Made by a program: the position numbers and the translations under genes. 64,000 bases of DNA from Xylona heveae TC161 (Eukaryota; Ascomycota; Xylonomycetes; Xylonales; Xylonaceae). Shown in pieces: positions 22,289 to 34,241 of the stretch (its first letter is position 1; each line of letters opens with the position of its first letter). Where the stretch lies: the NCBI RefSeq assembly GCF_001619985.1, contig NW_017264202.1:868001-932000 (forward strand), given 5' to 3'. The notes under the pieces were generated by a model, which worked only from the letters and a program-made list of their open reading frames with translations, searched no databases and was not told the origin of the DNA.

Positions 22289-23341
22289 ATGTCTGCTCTT
22301 ATGCCCTGTGGATATCGCTCCAGCACTGAATACCATTTCCACGAGGAACAGTCTGACGCCATTGTTCGAGTCACTGCCTACCATCGGAAAGATTACTGTC
22401 AATCTGTGATATGGTTCTCACCAGGCCAACACGACAGTATTCGTCTGTCGATAGCAACGCCTTTCCAGCGGACTTCTAATAAGGGACTTGGATCCCTCGA
22501 TCGGCTACCCCTCGAGCTCTTGCATGACATGTTGCTACGTCTGGACATGCATTCACTGTTCAAATTTCGACAGATAAACCTCCGATCGAGACAGATAGTA
22601 GACTCTCTCAAGCAATATCAGATGGTGGTCTTGCATGGACTGAACCTTTTCTGTGCCTTGTTACGAACACGGCTTGCCATCGACATTTCTCTATTCGACT
22701 TTTACTATGCCCTATGTACCAAGACTTGCACTTTTTGCGGCGAGTTCAGCGGGTTTATATCCCTCTTAACCTGGACTCGATGCTGTTTCAAGTGCCTTCA
22801 AGGAGCGCCGGAAACCCAAATGCAAACTCTTCACACTGTCCGGAAGCAATTCCACCTGACCAAGGCCGAAGAAAACCAACTGAGTTCATTCAAGACCTTG
22901 CCTGGGATATATTCGATGATGGAATCTGCTTACAAATCCCGCTTTACTATCGTTTCTGTTCATCAGGCCATATTAGTTTCCGGACAGCAATCGCATACAC
23001 TAGTGCAAGTACCGCTGGCGAACTCGGGAGGAAATAAAAAATATAACTTTATGGGGTCGTGCGCACTTCCTTATTATGATAGACGAACCGGCAAAGTACA
23101 ACACGGAATATTGTGCGCCGGGTGTCAACTCGCTCTCGAAAAGGACATCATTGGCTCCAGAGGCGAGAAATGGGCATTCGAGGCTCGCGACAAGGTATAT
23201 GCGCAAGATGACTTCTTGGAACATTTTCGATGGTGTGAACAGGCACAGCTCCTGTGGAGATCGAGTGGAGAAGGTAACAACCCGCCAACTGAGCTACCGG
23301 AGGCTGCTCGGAGAGGTGGCTACTTCAACAAGAGAGAATAA
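22289..23341 (+). CDS. F-box protein with Cys-rich zinc-like region
   Basis: A 350-residue intronless frame from the ATG at 22289. An F-box near residues 70-110 (LDRLPLELLHDMLLRLDMHS, then FKFRQINLRSRQIVDSL) is followed by a Cys-rich stretch (CTKTCTFCGEFSG, then RCCFKCLQG) and a later CAGCQLAL, which together could bind zinc. F-box proteins link substrates to SCF ubiquitin ligases through Skp1; fungal members with this Cys-rich middle form large lineage-specific families of unknown substrates. The C-terminus is Gly/Pro-rich. No signal peptide or transmembrane segment is visible. The AT-rich patch immediately upstream suggests a dynamic neighbourhood. Confidence 0.78.
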   Translation: MSALMPCGYRSSTEYHFHEEQSDAIVRVTAYHRKDYCQSVIWFSPGQHDSIRLSIATPFQRTSNKGLGSLDRLPLELLHDMLLRLDMHSLFKFRQINLRSRQIVDSLKQYQMVVLHGLNLFCALLRTRLAIDISLFDFYYALCTKTCTFCGEFSGFISLLTWTRCCFKCLQGAPETQMQTLHTVRKQFHLTKAEENQLSSFKTLPGIYSMMESAYKSRFTIVSVHQAILVSGQQSHTLVQVPLANSGGNKKYNFMGSCALPYYDRRTGKVQHGILCAGCQLALEKDIIGSRGEKWAFEARDKVYAQDDFLEHFRWCEQAQLLWRSSGEGNNPPTELPEAARRGGYFNKRE

Positions 23342-23758
23342 CACGAATGGCGAAACTATTTGGCAATATATTGCGGCTCGGCTCTCTACGAATTGTCCAA
23401 GTAGGAAAGCATCCAGAAAGCGGGAGAATCCCCAGACTTCCCCTGTGGCTTGCATGCATGTAACTGGGCGCTTATAAGGGTCTGAAGCAACGCCATTGAC
23501 TCGGTCGGTCTGATCTGGATCCAGCCGCCGTGACAAAAGACGCATGCGTTGACACGTTGGCTGCCGAAAGCCAGCTGTAGTAGCAACTTCGGCTCACCAC
23601 TGTTGCCGCTCTCATTCAGACACCACCCTTCAGCTCAGAAAAAAGGGAACGCGGCAAGGAAGATCTCAGGACAATAACGTACGAATGCTACATCTCTTTT
23701 ACGTTTGCGCTTCCTTCATCCACTCATAATCTTAACAGTGAGTGGTTCAATCCTGATA
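23342..23758. other. Intergenic, no gene seen
   Basis: About 420 bp between the F-box gene and the kinase-fold pseudogene. Nothing notable. Confidence 0.5.
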
Positions 23759-24591
23759 ATGTCTGGCAAAAACGCTACAAACCCGCAAACGCAGCCGGTC
23801 ATTCTGTCCATGGAAGTGGACGATGACGATGAATATGAAAGCGAATACAGAGTGCAAATCGGAGAAAAGGTTAAATATCTCGTCATCTCTCCCGGAACCT
23901 TTGACAGAGACACGCTTTCATTCCCTCTTCAGTCCCTACCCCATCTTCCTTACGACAAGGAATGGACCTTGGCTTACATCTCACGAGATAAGGCCAGTGG
24001 TGACTTGAAGACTTCATTCTCGGACAAAACACTAGCTGGAGTCAAAAGTCAATGGCATCACACCCGGGTCGATTGCTTAGCGTTGGAGAAGACCGAACAG
24101 CTCACAGCAATGGCTTTCGAAGCTGTCTCACATTCAATCCTTCCAATTGCTCCCCCATCATTATCAGCCACTATGATCGTCAAGATAGCCCGTTTTGCAT
24201 GGGAGCTGCCTTACATTGAGCAAGAAAAAGGGCATATCAATTGCTTGAGGGCACTGGACTGTGCCCGCGCTTCCTTGGCCATGTCCATGAAAGTGGACGC
24301 ATCATGGGTTTTCTTTTGGAGAAAATAGATGGACGTTCTGCTTCCCTTCAGGATCTGAGTCTCTGTGAAACTACTCTAAAGAGACTCCACAGACTGGGGC
24401 TAATACATGGGGACGTGAACCGTTACAACTTTCTCATCACGAAAGAAGGAGTGAAACTAATCGACTTTGAACGCCTTCAGGAGAATGCTAGCCCCACGAT
24501 GATGGCGGAGGAACTGGAGAATCTGCGTACTAAATTAGTCGATGAGTCAGGACGTGGCGGAGGTTTCATTTTCCTTGGCAATAGCAATTGA
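23759..24591 (+). pseudogene. Frameshifted kinase-fold protein (HGDVNRYN type)
   Basis: Two overlapping frames together carry one fungal kinase-like protein. The first starts at the ATG 23759, with an acidic N-terminus and a beta-rich module (EYRVQIGEKVKYLVISPGTF), and reaches VKIARFAWELPYIEQE with the putative ATP-binding Lys. The second, from about 24241, continues with LLEGTGLCPRFLGHVHES, FLLEKIDG, then LIHGDVNRYNFLI (catalytic-loop His, Asp and Asn) and VKLIDFERLQ (metal-binding Asp). The join near 24225-24245 needs one base more, or two fewer, than is present, and no GT-AG intron fits. The flanking motifs are intact, so the lesion is either recent or a base-calling error in the AAAAAGGG run. 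Intact homologs, as I recall, are often mislabelled 'alpha-galactosidase A'. The substrate is unknown. Confidence 0.65.
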
Positions 24592-25103
24592 AGTTAAGAT
24601 TTGAAGGATTGCTTGACCTAGACACTCTCACTTCTATAGATTTGTTTTGTTCATTAATTTCTCCTCTTAGCTCAAGTTAAAGGTCGTCTAGCATCTTCAA
24701 TAGTCGATCCCTTTTTAGATGAACTTCTCGCCTTGATACGAAGTACTCTTTATAATTTAATGATATAAGTCCCGAATTAGAGATCGGCGAATATAGCGCC
24801 AGAAGGCATGAGCGGCAACTTGTCAACGGAAACGTTGACATTCGTACTCTTTCAGCCTCGCCGCCTCGTTGCAGGAAGGGAAAAGCATGAAGGAAGGCAA
24901 CGAGGCTATCGACCGGGGTAGAAACAAGGCTGGGGCCGGCAAAACTTCGGATGCTCTGCTGGTAAAACTAACCGAATCAGGCGAATATCTTGTGATTCTC
25001 GAATGGATTTCTCCGAGATGCCATAGCGGGAGATCCCCGGAGACGTTTCAAGAACAGCTCATAGCTGCAATTCAACTATACGGATTGCTCCACGACCGTC
25101 GCA
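24592..25103. other. Intergenic, upstream of SCO1
   Basis: About 510 bp. A 93-codon frame starting at 24869 overlaps the start of SCO1 and is probably spurious. The SCO1 promoter should lie here; I see no distinctive site. Confidence 0.5.
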
Positions 25104-26314
25104 ATGTCGCGGAATTTAGCTTCAGTATCTACTACTCGTCTGGGCTTTAAAGCTCATCTGTCGAGAGCGTCATGCGGAGCATCCTTCCCACGGGCCGCGC
25201 CCGGATCCTTTGCGAGCCCAGCTCAAACGGCGTTCTCAAGGGTCTCTTCTCGACTTTTGACGACCCATTGCCAATTTGGAACTAGAAGTACTGTTTCCTC
25301 AAGAGGGCCCGTTGCACAGTCACGGTCTTTTACATCATCTTCTCGCTCTCTGTACAAGACCGTCGAGGAAGCAAAGTCACGATATAGGGCAGGAGTAAGT
25401 CTGAGGACCTTTTGGTTGTTATACGAAGACATAGGCTGATATAGATTTTGTAAAGCCCTTCTCTTGGGCGTCTGGAGGCCTTTTTCTCCTTGCGGGTGCC
25501 GGCTTGATTGTGTACTTCCGCTATGAGAAATCTCGCATGGAGCGCAAGCGTGTGACTGAGGCTACTAAGGGCGTTGGGAAACCTAAAGTCGGAGGTGATT
25601 TCGAACTGGTTGACCAGAACGGCAATAAGTTCACCGGAGAGGATATGAAGGGAAAATATGCTTTGGTACGATACCAATTCTCCTCTGGGCGCTCTCCACG
25701 TTTTACTGGAGAAACAAAACCTGGGGAATCCCGTTCACAGTTTGGCTAACGGCTATGAACCTTTAGGTTTACTTTGGTTTCACCCACTGCCCAGATATTT
25801 GCCCGGAAGAGCTTGACAAGATGGCCGATATGATTGATCTTGTCAAGGAAAAGAATGGCAATGTAATGCGACCCGTCTTCATTACTTGTGACCCTGCGCG
25901 GGACACGCCTGCCGTGACCAAGTCGTATCTTCAGGAGTTCCACCCTGACCTCATCGGCCTCACTGGAACTTGGGAGCAGATCAAGGCTGTGTGCAAACTC
26001 TACCGCGTCTACTTCTCTACGCCTCCCAACGTCAAGCCTGGCCAGGACTATCTCGTGGATCACAGCATCTACTTTTATCTCATGGGTACGTAATCGTCTC
26101 AGTGTTCTTGGTGCTTTGCATCGCAGCTGCATGCAAAAGCAAAGGCCGCGACAAAGCGATAGTAGCCGTTATGTTGTAATTCCATCTAACTATTTACATA
26201 GATCCCGAAGGCGACTTTGTCGAGGCCATTGGCCGTCAGCACACGGCTGCCCGCGCAGCCGAGATTATCAGCGCTCATGTGAATGACTGGAGAGGGAAGC
26301 TCGATAGAAGCTAA
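25104..26314 (+). CDS. sco1: SCO1, copper chaperone for cytochrome c oxidase
   Basis: Inner-membrane mitochondrial protein that delivers copper to the CuA site of cytochrome oxidase subunit 2. The four exons, with introns 25395-25455, 25666-25766 and 26086-26201, encode 310 residues. An Arg/Ser-rich N-terminus of about 85 residues (RLGFKAHLSRASCG, then RSFTSSSRSLYKTVEEAK) looks like a mitochondrial presequence. A single membrane segment (ASGGLFLLAGAGLIVYF) follows. The thioredoxin-like domain carries the copper-binding CPDIC (Cys175, Cys179) and the conserved His266 in LVDHSIYFYL. FITCDPARDTP is also characteristic of the family. Intron 1 uses an AAAG acceptor, since the earlier ATAG would create a stop. 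The length fits fungal SCO1 proteins. This is the most secure identification in the left half. Confidence 0.95.
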
Positions 26315-29300
26315 GTGGCACATTTTTGAAGAAAGAAAAGCAAACGATGCCAGTGCCAGGTACCCTGGCTGTATACTTTTAAATTTTAATGCGCGCACAA
26401 AAAACCCGTGGACTTGTATAGAGGACTATTCTGGAGCACAGGGTTCTTTTTTTTTTATGATATTTATTGCGAGAATTTCCCTTTTTTTGGTTTCCTTCTT
26501 CGGCGTGTATTATATATTAGATTTGCCATTTCTTTTCCAAAAAGAATATCCAATTCTCTTCTCATTCAATCATTCGGAAGCGCCTTGTTTGAAGAATAAA
26601 GCCTCGTACTATTCTTTTTTACAGTACCGGGGACTGGGAGGTGCTTCCCTGCGCTCTCTCCTGCAATTTACCTCCCTGGGTCGGAAAAGGATTCCGAACC
26701 AGTGGATTGGATCAGGTCGTGTCAATTTCCGGCAATGAAGAAGTAGGGGCATGCAAGAGCCAGACTTGATTAGACGCGCAGTTCAAAGGTTGTATCAATT
26801 GACAAGGACAAGGAAAGGTCGGTCGTCTCCGCATATGCACCCCGCAATCTTAATCCTGGGTCATAATGGGGATATAAGGGAGCTGGGGTCAAGTTCTAGA
26901 CTTTGAAATTATATTTCCTTTTGTCATTGTTTTGACGCTGGGTGCATAAAGACAAATATTGGAAGAAGAGCTTCCTCATCCATCATGGTTTTTGACGCTG
27001 TTTTCTCGACAACAACGAACACCAGTGCTGCTCTCCTGCTTCGGCCAATGCGGGACAGTATCAACGGCAGCAAGCTGCTTGGCATTGTTATATGGTTGAG
27101 ACTACCGTATCATCATACCTCGTGATCTACATGGCTTTGTTGAAGCGCTATCTCTTGGCATGATATCACTAAGATATACCGTATATTTCTTTTTGGGCTT
27201 GTTCGCTGTTTTCTACCCAGACTATTCTGATAATTTACGACACTATTTTGGAGGATCGGGATTTTATACAAGATCGTCATTTTGTCATATGGTCACGGAT
27301 GGTGTTTCACATGTTTCCAGTCTTGTATCAAAAGGATCGACACTGCTTGTGCGCATTATGACGACAGCTGTCAAATGGGATTTTCATCTTGACCCGTCAA
27401 TGGCGTATGGATCTCAGGTGTCAAAGACAGACGAAAAAAAAAATTGATGGGAAGACGTAAACTTGCATCTCCCATGTTATGGGGTTGCGTCAATGGCCCG
27501 CTCATCAGATTTGCAATGTATCGATACATGAAGCCTTTTGAAGGAGATCGTCCTTGATTATCCGGGGACACGGGGAGCCACTGACTTGGGATTTGCGCGG
27601 GGATCGAAGATGATGGGAGGCCTGGGCGGGGTTTACAACACAAGTATTATGCATGCTGCTATCTTGGGCCAAACACAAGAATAACAGATAGTGGACCACG
27701 GACGATACAATTCATGTTGAAGAGAAGGGCTGCGGTATCATCTACGAGGAGAGTACAGAGGTACAGAAAGGGAAATTGAGCTTGTGCTCTGTGTCTGCGG
27801 GGGATATGGATTCTGGCTGATGAGGCTCTGTAATTCCCGAAGCCGGATTGGAGGATGGGAGAGAGCTCTGATAACGAAATGACAAAGGGCGGTGATACCG
27901 AATGTAAACGACGTTTATGACCTGCCGTTTCGAGTAATCACCCTCCGAAACGCTTTTTGCCTTGGGTATCTCCACGATCGATGCGCCCATAATATGTACA
28001 ATCCACCGAGTCTAATCTCCTTAGCTTCAACTTTCTCACCCGTACGATTTCATGTTTGCAGGACACCTGGCCGTAGTAAGCGCGCATGGAACTGATCAGG
28101 TGAGAAGAAGCTGGATAGGCCCCCGCAAACACGCGATAGAGATTGATAAAATTCGTTGTGTACGGCTAGCTATCAGGTACGGAAGTAAGCATAACATGGG
28201 GCAAAAGGCTCAGAGCCTTCTTGCTGGAGAGTATGGAGTATCTTCCGGCCACAAGGCGCATGACGGTGGCCGTGCACAGTGTCACATTCTTCTAGAATGT
28301 CGAGAGAGTTACGCCGAGTGATGAGGGCACTAACGAAAGTTGACTTTCTGCCGTCGACGCCATTTAGGATGGGGATTGTGCTTGTGGCACAGTAAAAATA
28401 CAAATGTTGGGTTGCTCTGCTTTGATACTCGAAGTCGGACAGCCCATAGCCTACACGCGCTGCATCATGAAATAGATTCCTTTCCGGGCTTCATCGAGCA
28501 ATTGGATTTCCTAGTGACTCTTGGCATTTGCCGGGTCTGAAGAGGGATTAAATACAGCCTGTGCATAGATAATGATGTCCGCTCCAAAAGACAAGCCCAT
28601 CACCTTTTAGAAGAGGGTAAGTCCGTCGTCTGTCTAGACTAATAAGAAAGGTCATCACGGCCTGTCAAAGGTTGCCAAGAGACGATGGCTGCTGGATAGC
28701 AAGAGACAGCCGGCGCTAGAGGGCAGTAGTAATACTGCTAGATATATACTTATTACTTGGCGGCAATATTTGTGAAGCTTTCTTGTAAAAAATGCGATGA
28801 TACCTGAATGGGTCTGACATCCGTCTTGGCACGCACGACAATTGCCCTTTTCAAAACCAGTCGCTTTATCAGTTGCGATGGTGTATACGTTTTACTCTGT
28901 ACGATACGAATAACCGGCGGCAGCGGGCAGTATTATCAGCATCAGGAGGAGAAAGGTGACACTTCCTGCTTATGACCACTTCCCGCCAAAACAGTGGCGT
29001 CAAGGACAGATTCGATCGGCGTTGTTGATGATAATCTGGTTTGTCGAACAGCTAACTGGCTCCGTTCCCGCCTCCATTAGCATCGTGCGATCTACAGAAA
29101 GCGCCCGTTTGGTTGTACTTGTAACTTGACTGAACTCTCTTTTCCGACGCACTAAACAACGAACCCTTTCCCATCATATCATATTTCTACCTATCAAACT
29201 TCTATTATGAATGGTAATTACAACGGCTGGGTTAATCGCTAATGAATTCAATACACCCATCTTTGGCCAAGGCGCAATAATACTCCACCATGAGACCATT

Positions 29301-30167
29301 ATTGCGAATGTCCCATGCATCCGGTTTCTCTCGCTTTCCCTTGTCGGAGCTCTACAAGTAACACTGCAACAGCCTTGATGCAGCTGGAAATCACCTGAAT
29401 GGCCATAGGACGGGAAGCAAAACACGTTCTTTTACGAATTGAAAAGATTATGCAATTAGACTTGCTTCCATTTTCTTCAGCCCTCTGTTTCTAAGCTACA
29501 CATGCTGACTCTTTATTTGCACTGCTATTCGTTGCTTTTCCTGCTGAGCTTTACTGCGGGTGGTTACACTTGTGCAGTTGCCCTTGCTCGCTGCAAGGAT
29601 CTTACGGGCCCAGAACCTTCACCTTTCCACATTGCTGCTCTCGCTGCCCTCTGGCTCTCGTTTTGTTGCCCGACGGCCTCGTTTCCCCCCCTCGTGCCCC
29701 CACCCCCTTCGACTTTTGCGATCATGTTCCCGAAGATGCCAAGATCGTCCTTGACTATGGCAGGAAGGAGCTCAACCCAGCCATGCTGGGCTGGGCTGGG
29801 CTAGCTGGAGATTCAACCCTGTCGTTGGACAAGGGTTCCTTCTTCGACTTCGTTGCCTCACACCTTAGCTGTGCTGTACCTGTACCATTGAGCTGTTGGT
29901 GGCTATCTATCGGACCTGGGTGCGTTGCTATCGCCTCTTGCAGGCCTCTCGTGTGCCGCATGAGGTTGATCATGTCTCGCGGGATGTGCGATTCAATGGT
30001 CTTTGGTGGCTTGAGCGTTGCTTGAGCCTTTCTTGCTTCCAATGGGGACATGAAACATATAATGGAGCTCTACGCCCCCCTCCCTTCGCATTGTCTGAAT
30101 TGAAGGGTCTCTTGATTCCCTTTTTGCTAGTAACCCGAATCTATCTCATTACGTTACCGCCGCAACC
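26315..30167. other. Long intergenic stretch, no gene supported
   Basis: About 3.85 kb. The first 350 bp are T-rich and include the SCO1 3' UTR. Small frames occur throughout without motifs. From about 29450 the sequence is C/T-rich and probably forms the promoter and leader of the OPT gene; overlapping plus-strand frames at 29502-30025 share this bias and are not convincing genes. Confidence 0.5.
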
Positions 30168-32960
30168 ATGTCCGACGGTCACGACCACATGCAGAGTCGT
30201 GGCATTGGGCCCACAGTAGTGTCGGGCTTCAATGTCATCGAGGATCTCCCAAACGGAGAGAGGGTCGTCCGTAGAGCATCCGTGGATCCAAATGGCATCA
30301 GCGAAAAGATTGGAGACATCAAAGACGGCTCTGCCGTCAGTATCACCGAGGAAGAGATTGAGGCGCCTGATCCTTTTAAGCCTTTTCCGCATGACCCGGG
30401 TGTTCCGGAAGAAACCAACATTTTGCGAGTTCGAAGTATTTTCATTGGCCTCGTTTGTGGAGCGTTGGTGAATGCCTCGAATGTTTATCTTGGTTAGTAC
30501 ATTATGCGTCTGTCAAGGCAAGGACTGGTTTTTTTTCTAATGTTTCGTGATTTTTTATAGGTCTCAAGACAGGATGGACATTTTCGTAAGATACCTATCG
30601 GGTGTAACTGGCCATTCGTGATGACTGACAAGCTATTGTTAGAGCTAATCTGTTCGGCGCCATTCTTGGATTCGCTGTCATCAAGTTCTGCTCGAATACA
30701 TTTGCCAAAAATTTCCCCATCTTGGGCGGGGACTTTGGTCCAAAGGAGAACAATATTATCCAAACATCTGCCACCGCTGCTGGTGGATTGAGCAGTATTT
30801 TTATATCCGCCCTTCCCGCCCTCTATCAGTTGAACCTTATGAGCGATGATCCCAAAAAGGACTACTGGAGGATTGTCTCTTTTACTACTGTCTGCGCCTA
30901 CTTTGGCTTCTTCTTTGCTACACCTCGTAAGTGGAGCCTTTCTGATACGCTGTTAAGCTATATCAACTGACAGGTCCGAACAGTTCGAAAATTTTTCATC
31001 ATTTACCTCGCCCGTGAACTCCGGCTGGTTTTCCGTGAGTAGCCCCGATGAAGAGTTATTTTTTCGGCAAATTATTGACTGGTGTTTCAAGCTACTGGCA
31101 CTGCCACTGCCATGACCATTCGTTCTATGCACGCAGCGATTGGTGGTGCTGCCATTGCAAAGGCCAAGACAAAGGCAATGGGAATCGCGTTTGCTGGTGC
31201 CTGCACTCTGAGAGTAGTGTCGCAGTATTGCATTGGTATTCTCTGGGACTGGCACATTTTCACTTGGTACGTTGTTTCTGCCTAGTGAACAAGCACCTGA
31301 GACTGACCGCAATACAGGTTCTACATTTGGGGCCACTACAAGAACCTGGCCATCAATGTGGAGAACTGGGGATGGTATGTTGAATGGACGCCCGCCTTTA
31401 TTGGCTCCGGCATGATTGTCGGTCTCAATCCCTCCTGGTCCTTCTTCTTTGGCAGCGTCGTTGCCTGGGGTATCATTGGCCCTGCCCTGGTTCACAATGG
31501 CGCCGCATACGGTGTACAAGCCTTGGGTCCAGATGGTCCTGAGAAGTGGCAAGACTACATTACTTTTGCTTCCCTCCACCTGAAAGACGCCAAAAACAAC
31601 CCCAGTCCTAGATACTGGCTCCTCTGGCCGTGAGTGACATGAAGATTCACCGCAAAATATTTTGGCGATTTTCAGCGGCTAACTTGGTTGTCTAGTGGTG
31701 TCTTGACTATGATCGTCGTCAGTTTTACCGAACTCTTTTGTCAGTACAAAGTCTTGTACTATACAGGTATTTCACTGTGGAGAGCTGTTGCCATGTCTCT
31801 CAACGCAACTTTCCAAGCTATGAAGAAAGATGTGCCCTGGATCAGAAAACAAGCCTCAATCGAGGAAAAGCACACTGTTCAAGACTTTGCCACAGAGGAT
31901 GAGCTGGTCAAGTGGTGGATGTGGGCTCCCGGGCTATTGGTCGTCATTATCTGTACTTGCGTTGTCCTCGGGCTGCAATACAACATGTGAGTATCTGCTT
32001 CTACATCCTGCGCCATTGGTCACGATATCTGACACTTTCTTCTACTACTCTAAAGGCCTGTTGGAATGTCACTTCTCGCAGTTTTCCTTGGATTCATCTT
32101 CTCCTTCTTGGCCATTCAGTGCACTGGCGTCACGGATATTACCCCTCTGACTGCCGCATCCAAGGCATCCCAGCTTGTGCTCGGTGGCGCAACCCGCGGC
32201 GAGCACTGGTCCATCAAGCGTGCTCTGACGCTCAACCTTATCGGCGGCACTATTGCCTCTGGTTCCGCTAACCAGTCTTCGGACCTGACGACCGATTTCC
32301 GAGTCGGATTCTTACTGCGGACTCCTCCAAAGCAGCAGTGGATCGCACAGGGAATCGGCTCCGTCGTTGCCATTTTCCTCGCTCCTGGAATGTTTGTCTT
32401 GTTTACAAAAGCCTATCCTTGCATTATCGACCTTGAAGCTGATACGTAAGTTTCTTTCTCTGGAAAAAGAATTCTATGAAGCCAAGGAACCATTCCGCTA
32501 ATGCACGCTTCACAGCTGCGCTTTTGCTGCCCCATCCGTCTCCGCATGGCGTGCTGTCGCGCAGGCCGTGACTGACCCGGTATTCCCTGTCCCAACCTCA
32601 TCCGGCATCTTCTCTGTCATCTTCGCCGCCTTCGGTGCCCTGCTCGTCATCTTCCGTACATTCTACCTCACTGGCTCTCGCGAGAAATACCGTGTCTGGG
32701 TGCCCAACATGATGGCCGTCGCGCTTGCATTTGTCCTGCCCCAGACGCAATACGGTACCGCCATGGCCATCGGATCCACCGCCTCGTATATCTGGGCTAA
32801 GAAGAGCCCTGTCAAGTTTGACATTTACTGCTATGCCGTCGCCGCAGGTCTCATTGCTGGCGAGGGTATTGGCGGAGTCATTAATGCCATCTTCCAAGTC
32901 GCTGGTATTTCGGGAGACAAGTACGGTACCAATATTGCTTGTCCTGGAGATTCTTGTTAA
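30168..32960 (+). CDS. OPT-family oligopeptide/metal-chelate transporter
   Basis: Polytopic plasma-membrane transporter of the oligopeptide transporter superfamily, probably a proton-coupled importer of peptides or metal chelates. The nine exons give 765 residues. The introns are 30493-30560, 30586-30642, 30927-30983, 31035-31091, 31267-31317, 31630-31695, 31987-32055 and 32446-32515. Exon 2 is only 25 nt (LKTGWTFS region). Family signs are NASNVYLGLKTGWTFSANLF near TM1-2, NIIQTSATAAGGLSS, and the middle WGHYKNLAINVENWGWYVEW. Later, TDITPLTAASKASQLVLG, then GSANQSSDLTTDFRVGFLL and a final EGIGGVINAIFQVAGI, match YSL-like members. The hydrophilic N-terminus has about 90 residues. At least twelve hydrophobic segments are apparent. 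Specificity cannot be read from sequence; siderophore- or peptide-type substrates are both possible. Confidence 0.93.
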
Positions 32961-33609
32961 TCGTCTCTGTCGCTTCTTCCGTAATGTTTCTTTTCTGGAT
33001 TTGGTTCATCAGGCTTCCTCAAGCAAGCGACGATCCTGTGGTCATTATACCCACGCGCTACTCTTTTTAACGATGATAATATTAGAGTTTGTAATACCCG
33101 GACCTGTGAATTCCCAGATCAAGTTAGTTTTACCGCTTGCAGTTGAGCGCCCCGATACGCCGTCATGTAACCTCCTCCGTTGCCTCCAACATAAAAGACC
33201 CCGACGTTCGTCGTCCACGCCAGCCTAAAGAGCCAACTATAAATGTCCTGAGCAGCCATCATCTCGTAAAATGGTACTGCTTTTCGGGCAGTCGTTTTCG
33301 TGAGAGTGGAAAGCAGCTTTGTGTCAGTTTTTTTGCTAGGAGGAGGTTTGATCTTTTCTGAGGGCTTTTGTGCCTGGCAGGTTTGGTGGTTCCTGAGGGC
33401 CATTGGTGATACTTTGAAGTTCCGCAGCTATCAGCGGGCACACGGTCTGAAATTGTCTCTAGAATTGTATGCATCCTAGTCTAATCTACTCCTTCAACTT
33501 TGGTTTTTACACACTAAGCTACTGTACTGGACGGCTAATGAGAGATTCTTTGACGCTCAAGCAGTTGCGCGCTGGTTGTGTTTGACAGTGGAGGCAGCGA
33601 GTGAGCCCT

Positions 33610-33660
33610 TGATTGGTCAAACTTGGTACTCCTTTCTCCACATTGGAGTGGGAGTTAGGC
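33610..33660. repeat. Diverged direct repeat, copy A
   Basis: Shares GATTGGTCA, TACTC-TTTCTCCACATTG and a following GT/AG-rich stretch with a second copy about 580 bp downstream. Identity is roughly three quarters over 50 bp by eye. Confidence 0.5.
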
Positions 33661-33773
33661 TTCCAGCAGGCTTTGTCTAGTTCATCATTGATATTTTTGG
33701 GATACGAGACCATTTGGCGAAGGGACCAAAATACCACCCTGCTTTTGGTAACTCTATCAGACATTTGATAGAT

Positions 33774-33878
33774 CCCCTCGGGGCATGTTACCCGCAGTCT
33801 TTCAATCCCCTAGGGGAATTTTCCCTTGGGTGATTAAATCCTCAGGGGCTAACTCCCCGGGGACTTTATTGCCCTAGG
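33774..33878. repeat. Array of C/G palindromes with ~16.5-bp period
   Basis: Cores start at 33774 (CCCCTCGGGG), 33807 (CCCCTAGGGG), 33823 (CCCTTGGG), 33840 (CCTCAGGGG), 33855 (CCCCGGGG) and 33872 (CCCTAGG), with AT-rich spacers and a weak CCCG at about 33791. The spacing is 15 to 17 bp, doubled once where a core has decayed. CCCCT/AGGGG is also the STRE word recognised by Msn2/4-type zinc fingers, so this could be a cluster of regulator sites or a decaying satellite. The nearest downstream gene is the SRPK-like kinase about 0.8 kb away. Confidence 0.7.
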
Positions 33879-34191
33879 TCCTCAAACTCCATGCTCCAAT
33901 TTTTGCATAAAGCTTCTTTTCCCACAAAGCTCACATCTTTGAGCTCTGGGAAGGCTCGGGCGCTCGTCGATGGATCACGATCGCGACGTCTTGAACATCG
34001 ATTCTCACGCACTCGATTCCCGTGCCAATGCTTCCCTCTTCCTCAAGGCTGAATTTTAATTCACACTCCAGTCCTAATCAATCTTGGCAATCTCTAAATT
34101 CAGAACTCGTTCAACCTAAAATATAGTGTCGCTTCATACTGGCTACTTTGACGTAGTATAACCCTCGGGTGCCCCAAAGAAATGTGATAAT

Positions 34192-34241
34192 GATTGGTCA
34201 GCCGCTACTCTTTTCTCCACATTGAAGTTGTGGTTAGATGA
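34192..34241. repeat. Diverged direct repeat, copy B
   Basis: Second copy of the segment at about 33610, in the same orientation. The interval contains the palindrome array, so both may belong to one decayed non-coding element. Confidence 0.5.

Noticed and set aside
24869-25150. 93-codon frame overlapping the SCO1 start
   Set aside because: Overlaps a secure gene in another frame and has no motif.
29502-30025. Overlapping plus-strand frames before the OPT gene
   Set aside because: Low-complexity C/T-rich leader sequence; several frames open at once and none has a family motif.
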